From Desmodesmus armatus (lineage: Eukaryota > Chlorophyta > Chlorophyceae > Sphaeropleales > Scenedesmaceae), in assembly GCA_007449985.2 (NCBI GenBank), contig VIIQ02000581.1, positions 372,001 through 436,000 of the forward strand: a stretch of DNA of 64,000 nt, given 5' to 3'. The notes beneath the pieces are model-generated. The model did not search any database. It worked only from the letters and a program-made list of their open reading frames with translations, and was not told the origin of the DNA. The position numbers and the translations under genes are program-made. Shown here piece after piece: positions 34,363 to 45,832 of the stretch; position 1 is the stretch's first letter; each line of letters opens with the position of its first letter.

Positions 34363-36689
34363 TCACTTGCCCTGGTCCAGGAAGGCCAGACCCTCCGCAA
34401 CCACTCCCCGTACTGTCTTGACCTTGCCAGCGGGCAGCGGCGCCAACCTGCATATGCACATGAGAGCAAAAATATATTGTGGTGTCGCCGCCCAGCACAA
34501 AGATGGGCCAGTACAGCACTGACAAGACACCCTTGCTTCTGAGAGCTTGTCCTAGCATCTCACAACCACGCTCAAGGCTGGCTGGTTGGCTGACCTGCCT
34601 GGATTATGGACAACTGGGCCACGTATCATGCATCTGTGTTCAAGCCGATTGGAGCCCAGACCGGCTTGCCACAATGTGCTGTTTGTCTTGCTCAACAACT
34701 GCCAACACACCGGCCTGTAGGACAAACACCCTAGCAGAGGGGCCTGCTGTTGGCGCATTGCTGGTGCTGCATTTAGATCAGCCGCCATCCTCACTCACCC
34801 GTTGCTGGCTAGGTGGCCCAGCACTGCGTCAACACCAATGTATCTGCGGAGGCACCAAACAAGGAACATCATAAGAGCACAGCAGTAGTGTCAGGCTGTG
34901 GCAGGTGCCTGGGGCATCAAGCTGGTGACAGGAATGGTGACAGGATGTCACAATCAAACTCACAACTGCTGTGGCTTTCAGCGCACACCGCCAGCAAAGC
35001 ACATAGCAGCAGCAAGAGCAACAGCATTGCCACTGCTGCCCGCAATGCTGCTGAGCTGAGCAGACCCAACATTGGCCAGGCAATGCTGCTAGACTCAGAA
35101 GCAGGTTGGCCGCCATCCGGTCACCGTCACGGTCACAGTCACAGCACGCCGGTTTGCTGGCCAACTGACAACCCAAGCAGTCAAAATGTTTGCCCACAGT
35201 TATGCAGAACATGTCAGGACAGCAAGGTCCGGACACCAGCCCCTCACATTTGACGAGCGCTCTGTGCCCGCACGCTACCGCCGCGTGCATACTTGCTGAC
35301 CCAGTTGAGTGCGTCCCCCTTCAGCTGCTTGATCAACCCCGCGCGCTTCTTATCGTACACATCCTAACGCAGCAGCAGTGGCAGCCAACACCAGCAGGCA
35401 CCCAAGCAAGAAGTTGAAACACCAGTTTGTTCAACACCAGTTCAAGAATGAGTGCGCGAGTGAGTGGGTGACAGAAAGTGCTGATTGCGCTTGTGCACGG
35501 GAGGCACTCAAGCAAAAACACCAAATGATGCAGTGTATGTGGCGCTGCTCCATTCGCGGCACATGCTTTGTGAACCTTTTTGCCACAGGTATGGCGACAG
35601 AGACGATACATGCTTGTCATGTACGCGATGGCACTCACAATGGTGATGTAGGTCTCAATGGCATCCGTCAGTTCCCGTGTGTCCTTGACGTACTGTGCGC
35701 CCAAGTTACTGACAGGCACATTGGGAGCAGTCTTCCCTGCAGCACATAACAAAAAGGATACAGCGAGGGGTGAGAGAGTCAGAATGCAACCTCTGCGGCA
35801 CTACATGCCACCACGCACTACATTACTGCTGCAGATGCCTTATCACACCCAGCACTGTACTCCACACCAGACCACCCCTCAGGGCCTCATGTAGCAAGCA
35901 GAGTGAGCGGCTGATATATGCAGCTGCGTGATGTCAGATGGCTGTCTTGAGCATGCAGTAGCATGGTTCAGGCTCTTTTTTGGGCCCCTGGAAGACCATT
36001 GCAGCTGCAGTGGCTGGCCACTTACTTTCTGGTCCGGACGTGAGGGTCTTGTAGTTGCCCTTGTAGTTGTTGCCCTCATCAGCAGCCAGCACTTTTTGGC
36101 GGCAAGCGTCCCCAGCCTCTGCTGTGTCTAGGTCAGCGCACACAGCTGGGCGCACCACAAACATTGGCGGGACCAACGGTAAGCAGGTGAGCGTTGCTGG
36201 GTGTGCTGACACCCCCCCCCCCCTTTGCTAACACACAAGTTTGCGAGCATGATGCAGAAAATGATTCAAGGGTACCAAGACTGCATTCAGGTTGTGATCA
36301 AGGGGTGAGTGTCAACGAGCAGGGCTGTACGTGCAGGATGACAGGTGTGGGTTGGCCCTGCACCACACACCCAGCGGCACACCGCACATTTCACCGACAC
36401 TTCACTGACGCATACAAGGCCCACAACGTGCTTCAGCCGCGTGCTTGAGAGCTTTGAGGGGATAATAAGCAATGTATGCTGTCACAACACCAGGCACTAG
36501 CTCACCTTGGGCCTTGTCTGCAAACACAAAACCACCAGCCAGAAGCAGACCACTAGTGCCCAGGAGGGCAAAATCCCGGCGAGACACGTGCTGCTGGCTT
36601 GTCGTTGCTTTGCAGAACACACCCCGACGAGAATGCGACTGGTTTGAGCAGCTGGGGCTACAGCCCACTGGTGATCGAAGGTGCAGCAT
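34363..36689 (-). CDS. PSB27: Psb27-like photosystem II assembly/repair factor, thylakoid lumen
   Basis: Exons: 36689-36506, 36118-36026, 35736-35639, 35363-35248, 34843-34799, 34447-34363. They total 621 nt, 206 residues, phases consistent. The start is ATG 36689. A transit peptide is followed by a twin-arginine signal (SRRDFALLGTSGLLLAGG, RR at ~37-38), typical of Tat export to the lumen. The mature part has YVKDTRELTDAIETYI, DALNWVSKYARGGS, then IYIGVDAVLGHLASNG and APLPAGKVKTV. These match the Psb27 four-helix pattern, including the family's GHY...PLP block with Leu for Tyr. Psb27 binds CP43 during PSII assembly and repair. The segment before the core (EAGDACRQKVLAADEGNNYK) is longer than in land plants and is not recognised. 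The intron-4 donor is AT|GTGAGG. The gene lies between CEP131 and plastid peroxiredoxin. Confidence 0.72.
36212..36223. repeat. C12 homopolymer in PSB27 intron 1
   Basis: Twelve consecutive C on the plus strand, intronic. Confidence 0.85.
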
Positions 36690-36864
36690 CGTCACTGGTT
36701 GTCAGCAACAGCGGTCTTGACAGGGAGCTGCTGAAACAAATACTAGCACACCAAAGTGACACTTGAAAGCGTCTGAAGCGCCAGACGTGTGTGCTGCTGG
36801 AGGGGTGCATGCCATGAAATTGACTGGATTGACAGCTGAGTGAGTCTTTGAAGCACACTTTCCG

Positions 36865-36869
36865 TTACA
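36865..36869 (-). terminator. Candidate TGTAA poly(A) signal of the CEP131-like gene
   Basis: TTACA on the plus strand, 54 nt downstream of the stop codon at 36923. The PSB27 start lies only 176 nt further, so 3' end and promoter are tightly packed. Confidence 0.5.
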
Positions 36870-36922
36870 GCTTCTGCTCAGGGATTGTAAGGCCCCTTGC
36901 TACCCTGCCTTTAACCACTCAA

Positions 36923-39900
36923 TCAGTCACACAGCTCCTCCTGCTGCGCTGCCAACACCGCCTCAGTGCGCCGCAGCGCCTCAATTGCTGCTGCCAGCTG
37001 CTGCTGCAGTTGCTGGATGGACTCGTCCTTGCGTGCAATGGCAGCCTTGACACGCAGCTCCAGATGCTGCAGCACACAGAGTACCGACAACGTCAGGTTG
37101 TGAAAAAGTTTGCGATGTGCCAAGAACACTGCCCACAGTTTGCAGAACAGTAGCTGCATGGAATGGCCAACACGATCATGAAGCCACGCTAAGCTATCCA
37201 TGCATCGCAACCTGTTCACACCCCACGCATCTTGAATGGATCTTCTGCACCTCACCTGCATTTCCACCTCATGTTGCTGCCGCGCCTGCCGCAGCTGCTC
37301 CTGCACCTCCTGCAGCCGCCCCTCTAGCCGCGCCTTGTCACCTTGCAGCTGCTGCGTGCTGCTGGCTGCACTGGCGGCAGCAGTGGCAACAGCTGCAGCT
37401 GCCTCCGACTCCTTGCCTGCCAGGGCTGCCTTGGCCGCAGCTAGGGCTCGTTGCTCGCTTGCCAGCTGCTGCCTGCACACAGGCCCACCACATGATTGTT
37501 GGTCATCGTGAGAACCATGCATGATGACAGGCTGCACAAGCACTGCCTGGCAAACAGCTTCCGTGTTTGGGTGGCATCATGCTGCAGTTGGCTGCACCAC
37601 TGCTAGGGGTGATCGAAACCTCCACCTGGTGAAGCCCCCCGCCCCCGCCCCAACATGCCAAACACTCAGTCAGCTAGGTAGGCCCTGCCCTGGCCAGGCT
37701 ACTCGGCCGGCCTGCACAATGCCTTGCAACCAGTCACATAGGCTGTGAGCTGAGCATCGCAAGGGACATGGCAGCTGTGCATCACGCACTGCATGGTCGG
37801 ATCACAACTTGTGCAAGGCTGTGCAAGTGTGTGCTTGGCAAGCTGCCCGCACCTGGCCCCATCGAGCTGTTGCTCCAGCTCCAGCTTCTGCTGGGCCGCT
37901 GCTGATGCTGCAGCTGCTGCAGCCTTGCCTCGCTCTGCAAGCCGCTTCGAGCTTTTCTGTGACTGTTGCAACTGCTCCTGCAGCGTATTCATGGCGCCTG
38001 CATGCTCGGCAGCCACCTGCACACAATGACATACACAGCAGTCCAGGGGTGAATTTGCTTGGCCACTCAGCCACTCATGCACTCATGTCACCTCGCCTTC
38101 ACACCTTCTGGGGCACCTGCTGCTTTCAATTACGGGATCCCACAGCAAGCACTGATCCCACACCAAGCACTAGTTCACTTTGCGAACTTGTTGACAGCAC
38201 TACCTCCAAAGGCGGGTGTAATTACGGCCTTCTAAGAGTGTGAACAGGGCGACCAGTGATCGCACCTTGTCGGCTGCAGCAGCACGGGCAGCTGCACCCT
38301 CTGCCTCCAGGCGCCTGATGACCACCTGCCAGCATGACGCACCCGACAACCAAGGCAGGTCAAAGGTGTTGTCAAAGGTGTTGCAATGCTGCAATGCCGC
38401 CCAGAAGACGCTGCTACTGCCAGCCCCACGGTGTAGCGGGCTGAGGCAGGGGGCGGAAGGCTTGAAGACGCGCAAGGGCAACAAAACCACCAGTGCATGC
38501 ATGGGTTGACTGGATACGTGGGGCACGGCTTGCATGAATGAGACTCTCCTGATGCCCATCCACCCCTTCAGATCACAGCAGCAAACCAGCCCATGCGCAC
38601 CTCCAGCTGCTCGTCCCTTTGTTTCAGCAGCTCAGCCCTGAGCTTATCCTCCCGCTCTGCAGCCTGGCGCTTCAGCTTCTCTGTCACAGCTGCACGCCAG
38701 GCGGTGCGCTCATCCGCTGCAGCCTGCTTGGCGGCCTCCAGTGCACGGGTGTGAGACCTCGCCAGAGCCTCCTTCTCCCTGTGGGCCACCACAAGAGATG
38801 CAGTGATAACTAAGTAGCAGGCTTCGGGTGCAAGTCTGTGACTTCAGCGCCACTTGCATTTGGAGACCATCCAAACATCGAGCACACATATGCTGAGAGG
38901 TGAATCGTCAACCGCCATCCTGTCTGGTGCGATCAAATACTGCCATTGACTTGCATGTGTGCAAGGCCAACTGCAAGTGAGACAGGGATTGCAGAGGCTG
39001 TTACTTGTGCAACGGGATGGTTTTGATTCAGTCACACTTCCCCATTTAGGCAGCCACGCCTACCCACCGGCCCCATTCTTCTTTCTGGAGTGCCTCCTTG
39101 GCAGCATAACGAGCTTCAGCGGCCTCCAGAGCCGCTTCAGCCCTGCGCTTCTCCTCCCGCGTTGCAGCAGCAGCAGCCTCAAGCTGCAACACGACAGCAC
39201 ACCACACAGCAGTTACAGTTGCAGCCCACCCTACCCCAACCTCAACCTGCAGTTGCACCTGCGGCGCACCTGTGCGCTGGTGCACCTGTGCACAGCGCGG
39301 GGTGTCACCCCTATTCTGTGCACTATAACAGCCCCTGTGGGTACAGCCTCACCTTCACGTCATTGTCTGCAATCAACCGCATGCGTGACGCCTGCAGCTG
39401 CGCCTCCCAGCGCTCGCTCGCATCACACAGCCGCGCCGCTGCGGCAGCGCGCTCTCGCTCAATTGCTTTGTCTTGTTGCTGCAGAGTCAAAGGGCAGGCG
39501 TTGCATGGCTTCAGTTGGGTCGAAACAATGCCGCATGGATGCGGCATCCAGTAAAGTGGTAGTAGTAGCATCAATGCGTGCTGAGGCAAACATCATGCCC
39601 CCTTACCTTCTTCAGCCTGTCCCTGAGAGCCTGCAGCTGGGCCTCGTGATCTCCCTTGGCGGCTTCCAGTGCCTGCTTGACCTGCTCAGCGGCCCTCTCA
39701 TGGGCAGCCTCCAGCTCAGCCCTGTGGCGGTTGATCAGCCGCTGCACCTCAACCTCCAAGCCCTGCACAACGCCCGCAACATCAGCAGCTTATGCTTCTC
39801 ACATGCATGTGTATATGGACACCACACTGTGGTCTACTTCTGATTGTCTCTTCATATGCGCGTTTGGTATCGGATCTGTCATGGTTGTGCCAACCATGCA

Positions 39901-42900
39901 TGCCTCCCAAAAGAACTGCAATGTGACTGAGACTGTTGCCAACACACTGTCCATGTAGTGCAGACTGGCCGTGCCCTGCAGGCATGATGTATGGGAGACG
40001 CAGCCATCGCATCAGCACACCTTGACTGTTTGCTCTTTTATCTCTGCCACCTTGGCGCTGCGCCAGGCCTCCTGCTTGGCAGCTGCTGCAGCCTCCCAGT
40101 TGGCAGCTTGGCGCTTCAGCTCAGCAGCCCATCCCTGCTTCAACGCAGCCACTGCCCCTGCATGGCGCTCCTCTGCAGCCTGCATGCCACAACACACAAC
40201 CAAAAGTTGAGTCTCTCAGTGGTCCTACCATCATCTGCAAACAAAGACAGGTATCCATGCTGGCATGCAGCGCTGCTTGCTTCAGGATGAACCAGCACTG
40301 CTTTCTGCATACATGCCACCTACAGTGAGCCCGATCACCTCCACCTCCAATCATTGCAGCGCAAGGTGCTGGTCAGAGATGCTTCTGCATGCAGCGCAGC
40401 TAGCCTTGCCACATACACTGTCCATGGCAAGTCATGTGTCGGCACAAACAAAGTGACGAACTGACCCACGCACCACAGCTGCCCTCTGCGCGTCTTCCAG
40501 CTTATTGGCGAGCTGGGTCTTCTCTTCCATGAGGCGGTCAATCAGCCCCATGTGGCGGGACAGTGCAGCTGATGAGTCCGAGGCAGCTGCGGCCAGCTGC
40601 TGCTGGTGTGTGCTGGCCAGCTGCTGCAGCTGCTGCTGATGCGCGGTCTGTAGGTTCTCCATCTCCTGCGGACGCGCCATGCCATCAAGCAGAGAAGTTT
40701 AAACTCCGTTTGAAATTTCAGTAGCAGGTAAGCGGCTGGCTCAGGCAACGACAACCTGCAAACCATGCCTAGCCCATGCAGAGCGAGCAGCAGCAGATAC
40801 ACTACTCAGGTAGTACCTTGGCAGTGGTGGCTAAGCCAAGCTAGCCATGCTCACCACTGCGGCGCAGTCACACACATTCTCCCCCTCGAACAACGCGGTG
40901 TGCCTGGCACTCCGCGTCATCTCTCTCTCTCTCTCTGCTCACCTGTGCCAATGCCTGCAGCATGTTCTCCTTTGTTGCCAGTGCCGCCCTGAGGTTGCGC
41001 ATCTTGGCCTTAACCCCGTCAAACACGCTCTCGGCCAGCGCAGCAGGCCTGCACGGCAGGCAGAACAACACTGCAGGTCAAGGGTGCACAGCAGCCCTGC
41101 CTTGCTGGTGGTGCCGCTCAACTGGTGATGGCCACTGTGCTGCGAATTCTCTCTGTTTGGAGCCTGGCCAGTTGTTGGCTGTGAGCTCAGGCTGCACATG
41201 CAAGCGCTTGGTATCTAGGCGCAGTGCATGCTGACAGGCACTTGGATAACTTGTCACGCACAACCCACCTTGTGGAAGGCACAGAGGGGTGGCACGACAG
41301 GCCGCCAGCACCTGATGCCAACGAGAAAGCAGCCGAGGGATCCTGTCTGAGCACCCCTTCTGCTCCTGCTCCTGCTGCTGCATCGACAACCCCTGACCAG
41401 TTCTCCAGCGCATTCCCGGCGTCTTGCTTCATCACTGCTCCATCCCACATCAGCACATGCGGCTGCTGCAGCTGGCCTGCTGGTGGGAGCCTCTGAAGGT
41501 AGCTGCCGCCGATCTGTGCTGTCAGGGGCCGAGCAGGGTTGCTGCCAGCAGGCATGCCGCCCGCTGTTGAGGCATAGCTGGTGCTGGGCCTGTTGACAAG
41601 GTCGTACAGGGCAAGGGGGCAAAGGAGTTTGTTTGTACTGCATGGTGGGCATAAAACAGCATTGACAGAGCATCACGGCCTTGGCAAAGGCCTTGACCAA
41701 CATCGCGCCAGCTGAGCAGTCCTGCATGCAGCCAGTTCGGTCATGCACTCCACAGACCATCCATGCCAGCAGCGCTGCAGGAATGAACCCGCCAGATGAC
41801 GCAAGCAAGCAAGCCTGCGGCTAACGTGCAGCGCCTACCTCGGTTGCGCTGCTGCCAATGACGTCTCCTGCTCAGCGCTGGCTTCCACAGAGTCCAGGTA
41901 GGCCAGGATGGTGCTCAGCTTGTCAGCCCCTGCAGCACCCGGCTTGTCAGCCCCTGCAGCACCCGGCTGCTGCTGCTGCTGCGGCACATGGTTATGCTGT
42001 TGCTGGCCCGCACTGCTGCCAGCAATGACACCCGCACCCGCAGCATCAGCAGCTGACATGGGCCATCCCGCTGCCCCACTGCCACAGTCCAAGCTGGATT
42101 GTGCAGGTTCCAGCAGTGGCTGCTGCTGCTGCTGCACCTCCTTAACATTCACACTGGCAGCCTCTGCAGTCATGACAGGTGCTGCTGCCGGCACCGGCTG
42201 CCCTGCAGGCCTGTACTGCTGCAGCTTCGCAGCATTTCTGCTGCCAGCAGATGCCCTCAGTTTCCCGAGTGCTGCTGCTGACGCCCCGGAGCCCAGCTGC
42301 TGCTGCTGCTGCTCACAAGGTACAAGCTGGCCTGGTGCATTGCACACAGCTGCTGGAAGGACTGTTGTATCAAACGTGGGTGCTGCACTGCTTTCATGAA
42401 GCGGCTGGTGCTGCTGTTGGTGGGTGTAACTGTGGTGCTGTTGAAGGGGGTGCTTGTGCTGCGTGCTGGAGTCTTCCTCCTGCGCTGGCCGGTCATCACT
42501 GGGTGCGTGCTGGCTGCTTTGGGCGCATGACGACATGTGCGCGGCACAGGAGCCACTGCTGCTGCAGCTGCTGCCTTTCGACAAGCTGTGTTGAGGTTGT
42601 CGCTGCACCTCCTGCAGCTGGCATCCGCCGCCGTGCTGTACTGCCTGCTGCTGCTGCTGCTCCTGTGCCTGCAAGCGCATCCTCTGCCTGTAGACATGCC
42701 AGTGGGTCTGTATGATGCGTGCGGCAACGTCTCTCGTGATGGCTTCAAACTCAGAGCCAGTGAGTGAGCCCCTGCCAGACAGCAACACCTCAGATATGTC
42801 CTTTGTCACCTGCTGCTGCGAGGCGGACTCCGGCAAGCCACGCACCTCAACTGCTGCCGTGCTGCATGGGCTGCCACTGCTGTATGCAGCACCAGCAGCA

Positions 42901-44682
42901 CCAACGCTGCCGGTGCTGCCACACCAGGAAGCTGCCGGGTGCAGTGCCAAGGTGCTGCTGATGATGAGCTGGGCATCACAACTGATGGCGCACAGCTGCG
43001 GGTCGCTGCTGGCTTGCTGCTGATCATCAACACTGTCCGCTGCTGTGCTTGTGTCAGAGATCTGCTGTTGCTGCAGCTGCTGGTGCACCCCGTGTGGCCC
43101 TATCAGGTCGGCGGCTGCAGGCTGCTGATCCTGCGGCGTGCCATCTGCAGCGCCACGCGGTGTCACTTGCGACTGCAGGGTGCTGCTGCCAGCCGCTTGA
43201 CTCGCAGCAGCTGGCCCAACAGCTCCTACCACCACAGCCTCAGCACAGTGCGTAGCGGTGGTGGTGCTGACTGCACGCAGCCCTGCCAGGGCTGAGGACG
43301 GCCGGCGCTGCTGGCAGGAGCTTGCAGGCTTCCTGGGCAACTTCTGCACCTGCTGTGAGGCCCTGTCAGCCTGCTGGACTTGCTGCAGTGGCTCCTGCAG
43401 GCTCACAAGCACCTCATGCTGTGCTTGTGCCATGCTGCCTGCCGCTGCCGCACTGTGCTGGCCGTACGGCAACGGTGCAGGGGCGTGCGCTTGCTGCCTG
43501 CACACCTCGCTCCTTGTCACAACGTCCTCGCCACCCGATTGCTCGCTGCCAGTGCTGTCTGCTGCAGCCTCGAAACCCCCTGCACTCTGCTGCATGCCTG
43601 TGGGCGGCCTACTGCAGTCGATGTACTGCTGCATCCCATCCTGCTGTGCATGCTGTGGCCTGTGCGGCTGCTCAGGCTGCTGTGCTGCATGTTGGTCATG
43701 CTGCTGGTGCAGGAGGTCGATGGCAGCAGACAGCAGGAGCTGCTGGTCTGGGGATATGATGCTGCTGCAGCTGCTCTCCGTGCTGACCGTCTGGCCACTG
43801 GTGCTTCTGCTTGAGTGGCAGGTAGGGTGTACAGCAGGGGCGTGGTCAACTGGCTGGTGTGCGACCACTGCACTAACAGATGGTGCAGCTCTGGCTGGGC
43901 TGCTGCAACTGCCAGTTTGTTGCTTTATGGATGAGGCCCGTCCAGCAGCCCAGTGCTGACTGGTAGTGGCCTGCCTGGCTGTGGACTTCCTGCCATGCAG
44001 CTCCTGCAGTTTCACAGACAAGCCCCAGCACAGATGTTGATAGCCAGGACTATGTGCTGCTCAATTGCAGAATGCCATGATAGGGCAGTGCCAGTGCCAG
44101 CGCAAGGAACAATGGATGCAAGCAGTCTTTGTCTCCTTGTAGTGGGTTGCACATGGGTTTGGAAGATGCGATCCTGTGTGCCTACCTTGGATGTGTGTAT
44201 GGGGATAGGGGAGCCTGCTTGCTGCACTGCTTGCTGCACTGCTTGCTGCACTGCTTGCTGCACTGCTTGCTGCCGCGTTGGCTGCTGGGAAGCCTGAGGA
44301 GGACGGGGCCTTCCCGTCGTGATGTGACCCTTCTGCTGCTTGGCAGCTGTGCCAAGGCCGCAGAGGGCTTTGCTTGGAGACCCAGCTTTCAACTGCGAGG
44401 TTGATGAGTGCAGAAAAAAAAGCCCAGACAGACAGTGTGCTTGTTCTATGCTGGCATGAATCATCATCAGCTGCCTTCAGAGGCCCATCATTGTCTGATG
44501 CCATATCTGGAACCGACAGCATACAGTGCTTGCTGTCGTACCTGCTTGTCTGGGCTGAGAGGCCTGCTGTCATCTCCATCACTGTTTCTGTTGTTCGTCT
44601 GATGCCTGTCCATCGATGTTGGACGTCCTTGAACGCTGGACCGTGCTGCAGACAGCTGCCGCAGCTGTCGCACACCAGACAT
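36923..44682 (-). CDS. CEP131: CEP131/AZI1-like protein: Gln-rich N-terminus, IQ motif, long coiled coil
   Basis: Exons: 44682-44542, 44392-44186, 44003-41839, 41589-41269, 41048-40943, 40665-40474, 40179-40021, 39762-39607, 39478-39353, 39183-39068, 38778-38601, 38325-38266, 38016-37853, 37472-37256, 37066-36923. They total 4452 nt, 1483 residues, all phases consistent. Residues ~1-840 are low-complexity Gln/Ser/Ala sequence with a 12-bp (QQAV) repeat and a 24-bp (GAAGADKP) repeat. An IQ-like motif, RIIQTHWHVYRQRMR, lies at ~540. From ~950 to the end it is almost continuous coiled coil (EREDKLRAELLKQRDEQLE, RVKAAIARKDESIQQLQ). The IQ motif, coiled-coil extent and terminal VKAAIARKDE block resemble CEP131/AZI1, a centriolar satellite and transition-zone protein needed for cilia. 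Another ciliary coiled-coil family is possible. Divergent from the hydroxybutyrate dehydrogenase gene. Confidence 0.6.
40920..40937. repeat. (CT)8-9 microsatellite in an intron of the CEP131-like gene
   Basis: An uninterrupted TCTCTC run immediately downstream, on the minus strand, of the donor at 40943. It reads as (GA)n in the intron of the transcript. Confidence 0.85.
41919..41967. repeat. 24-bp tandem duplication coding for GAAGADKP
   Basis: GTCAGCCCCTGCAGCACCCG occurs twice with a period of 24 inside the third exon of the CEP131-like gene. It codes a repeated Pro-Gly-Ala-Ala-Gly-Ala-Asp-Lys octet. Confidence 0.85.
44216..44272. repeat. 12-bp tandem repeat coding for QQAV
   Basis: TGCTTGCTGCAC repeats about 4.5 times in the second exon of the CEP131-like gene. 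It codes (Ala-Val-Gln-Gln)n on the minus strand. Confidence 0.9.
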
Positions 44683-45148
44683 CAGTCACAGCAGTGCTGC
44701 CTTGCTCAGCGAATGCTGCTGCCAGGTGCTGAAGAGGCCGTGTTGATCAATGCAGTATCATATCAAACCACTCAAACAGGTACTGATCCTGGTTGAGGCA
44801 CAGCTGATGCACAATCCAAAAGATGTGACCAGCTGTCAATGCAGTGCAAGTGCCCTCAAAGACGAGGCAGAGCAAACTACAAAAATGTTTTTTAGTCAAA
44901 CCTGCATTGAGTACACTTGTTGGGTGTCAGGTCACGTGCAGTTTGTCACGGACCTGTGCGGTCAAACACTGACATGTCACATTCTCACAAACCCTCAAGG
45001 AAGCGCCCAGTCGCTGCATACGTGCACAAGAACGCGTACAGATCCGTCATTCATCCTGTCCAATCGGCTACTCTCTGTCTCTTTCAGTGCTGTTGGTCTG
45101 TGCTGCCCTGTCAGCATAACCCAAGCGTAAAGTCTACAACCACTCCAG
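44683..45148. promoter_or_regulatory. Divergent CEP131-like / hydroxybutyrate dehydrogenase promoter region
   Basis: 466 bp between two outward-facing start codons. The half nearer the dehydrogenase is somewhat A/T-richer. No firm element was identified. Confidence 0.45.
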
Positions 45149-45800
45149 ATGGCAGCGCTTTTGGCTGGCAAGGCTGCCCTGGTAACGGGATCGACCAGTG
45201 GCATAGGTCTGGCATATGCAAAGGCCCTCGCCGGAGCCGGTGCCAATGTGTGCCTTCACGGCTTTGGTGATCTGTCAGCCATTCAGAAGGTGCAGGACGA
45301 CCTGCAGTCCACACACGGTGTCAAGACTTCTTACAGTGATGCAGACCTGAAGCAGCCCGCAAAGATCAGGGAGATGGTCAAGCAGGTAGGCCGGGTGGTT
45401 GCTGCAGCCAACTGTACTGCCTGACAACAGCAGGGTCGTGATGATGGGCGTGCTGGTGTGCTCTGCAGGCACATGGAGAGTTTGGACGTCTGGACATCCT
45501 GGTGAACAATGCAGGTGTGTTTATAGTCGCAGTTGCCTGTGAATTTCAGGCTGTAAGCTACCCCATCGTGCATGTGCACGCGTGTACACGTCCAGCACGC
45601 CTTTGTTCGATAGACTGCAGCCGCGGTTCTCCATTTGAGAGCAAGCAAGCTAGAATGTCTGTCAAGCCTGTCACTGTGTCTCTAAATGAAGCAGTGGCAG
45701 CTCAGCTGCATCAAAGTGGACTGTGGCCATGTGGTGTGTTGCCCTTCTGTGGGGACGGCCTTGTCTGCACGCACCCCTACTTGCCCCTCACAGACAGCAC

Positions 45801-45832
<32 letters not shown>

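Noticed and set aside
36690..36695. PSB27 start two codons upstream
   Set aside because: That codon is GTG. ATG at 36689 is the first valid start.
43258..43959. 233-codon plus-strand ORF opposite the CEP131-like gene
   Set aside because: Cys/Leu-rich shadow of a Gln/Ser-rich exon, with no domain.
44061..44675. 204-codon minus-strand ORF overlapping the first CEP131 exons
   Set aside because: Different frame from the two phase-linked exons. It contains intron sequence and no recognisable domain.
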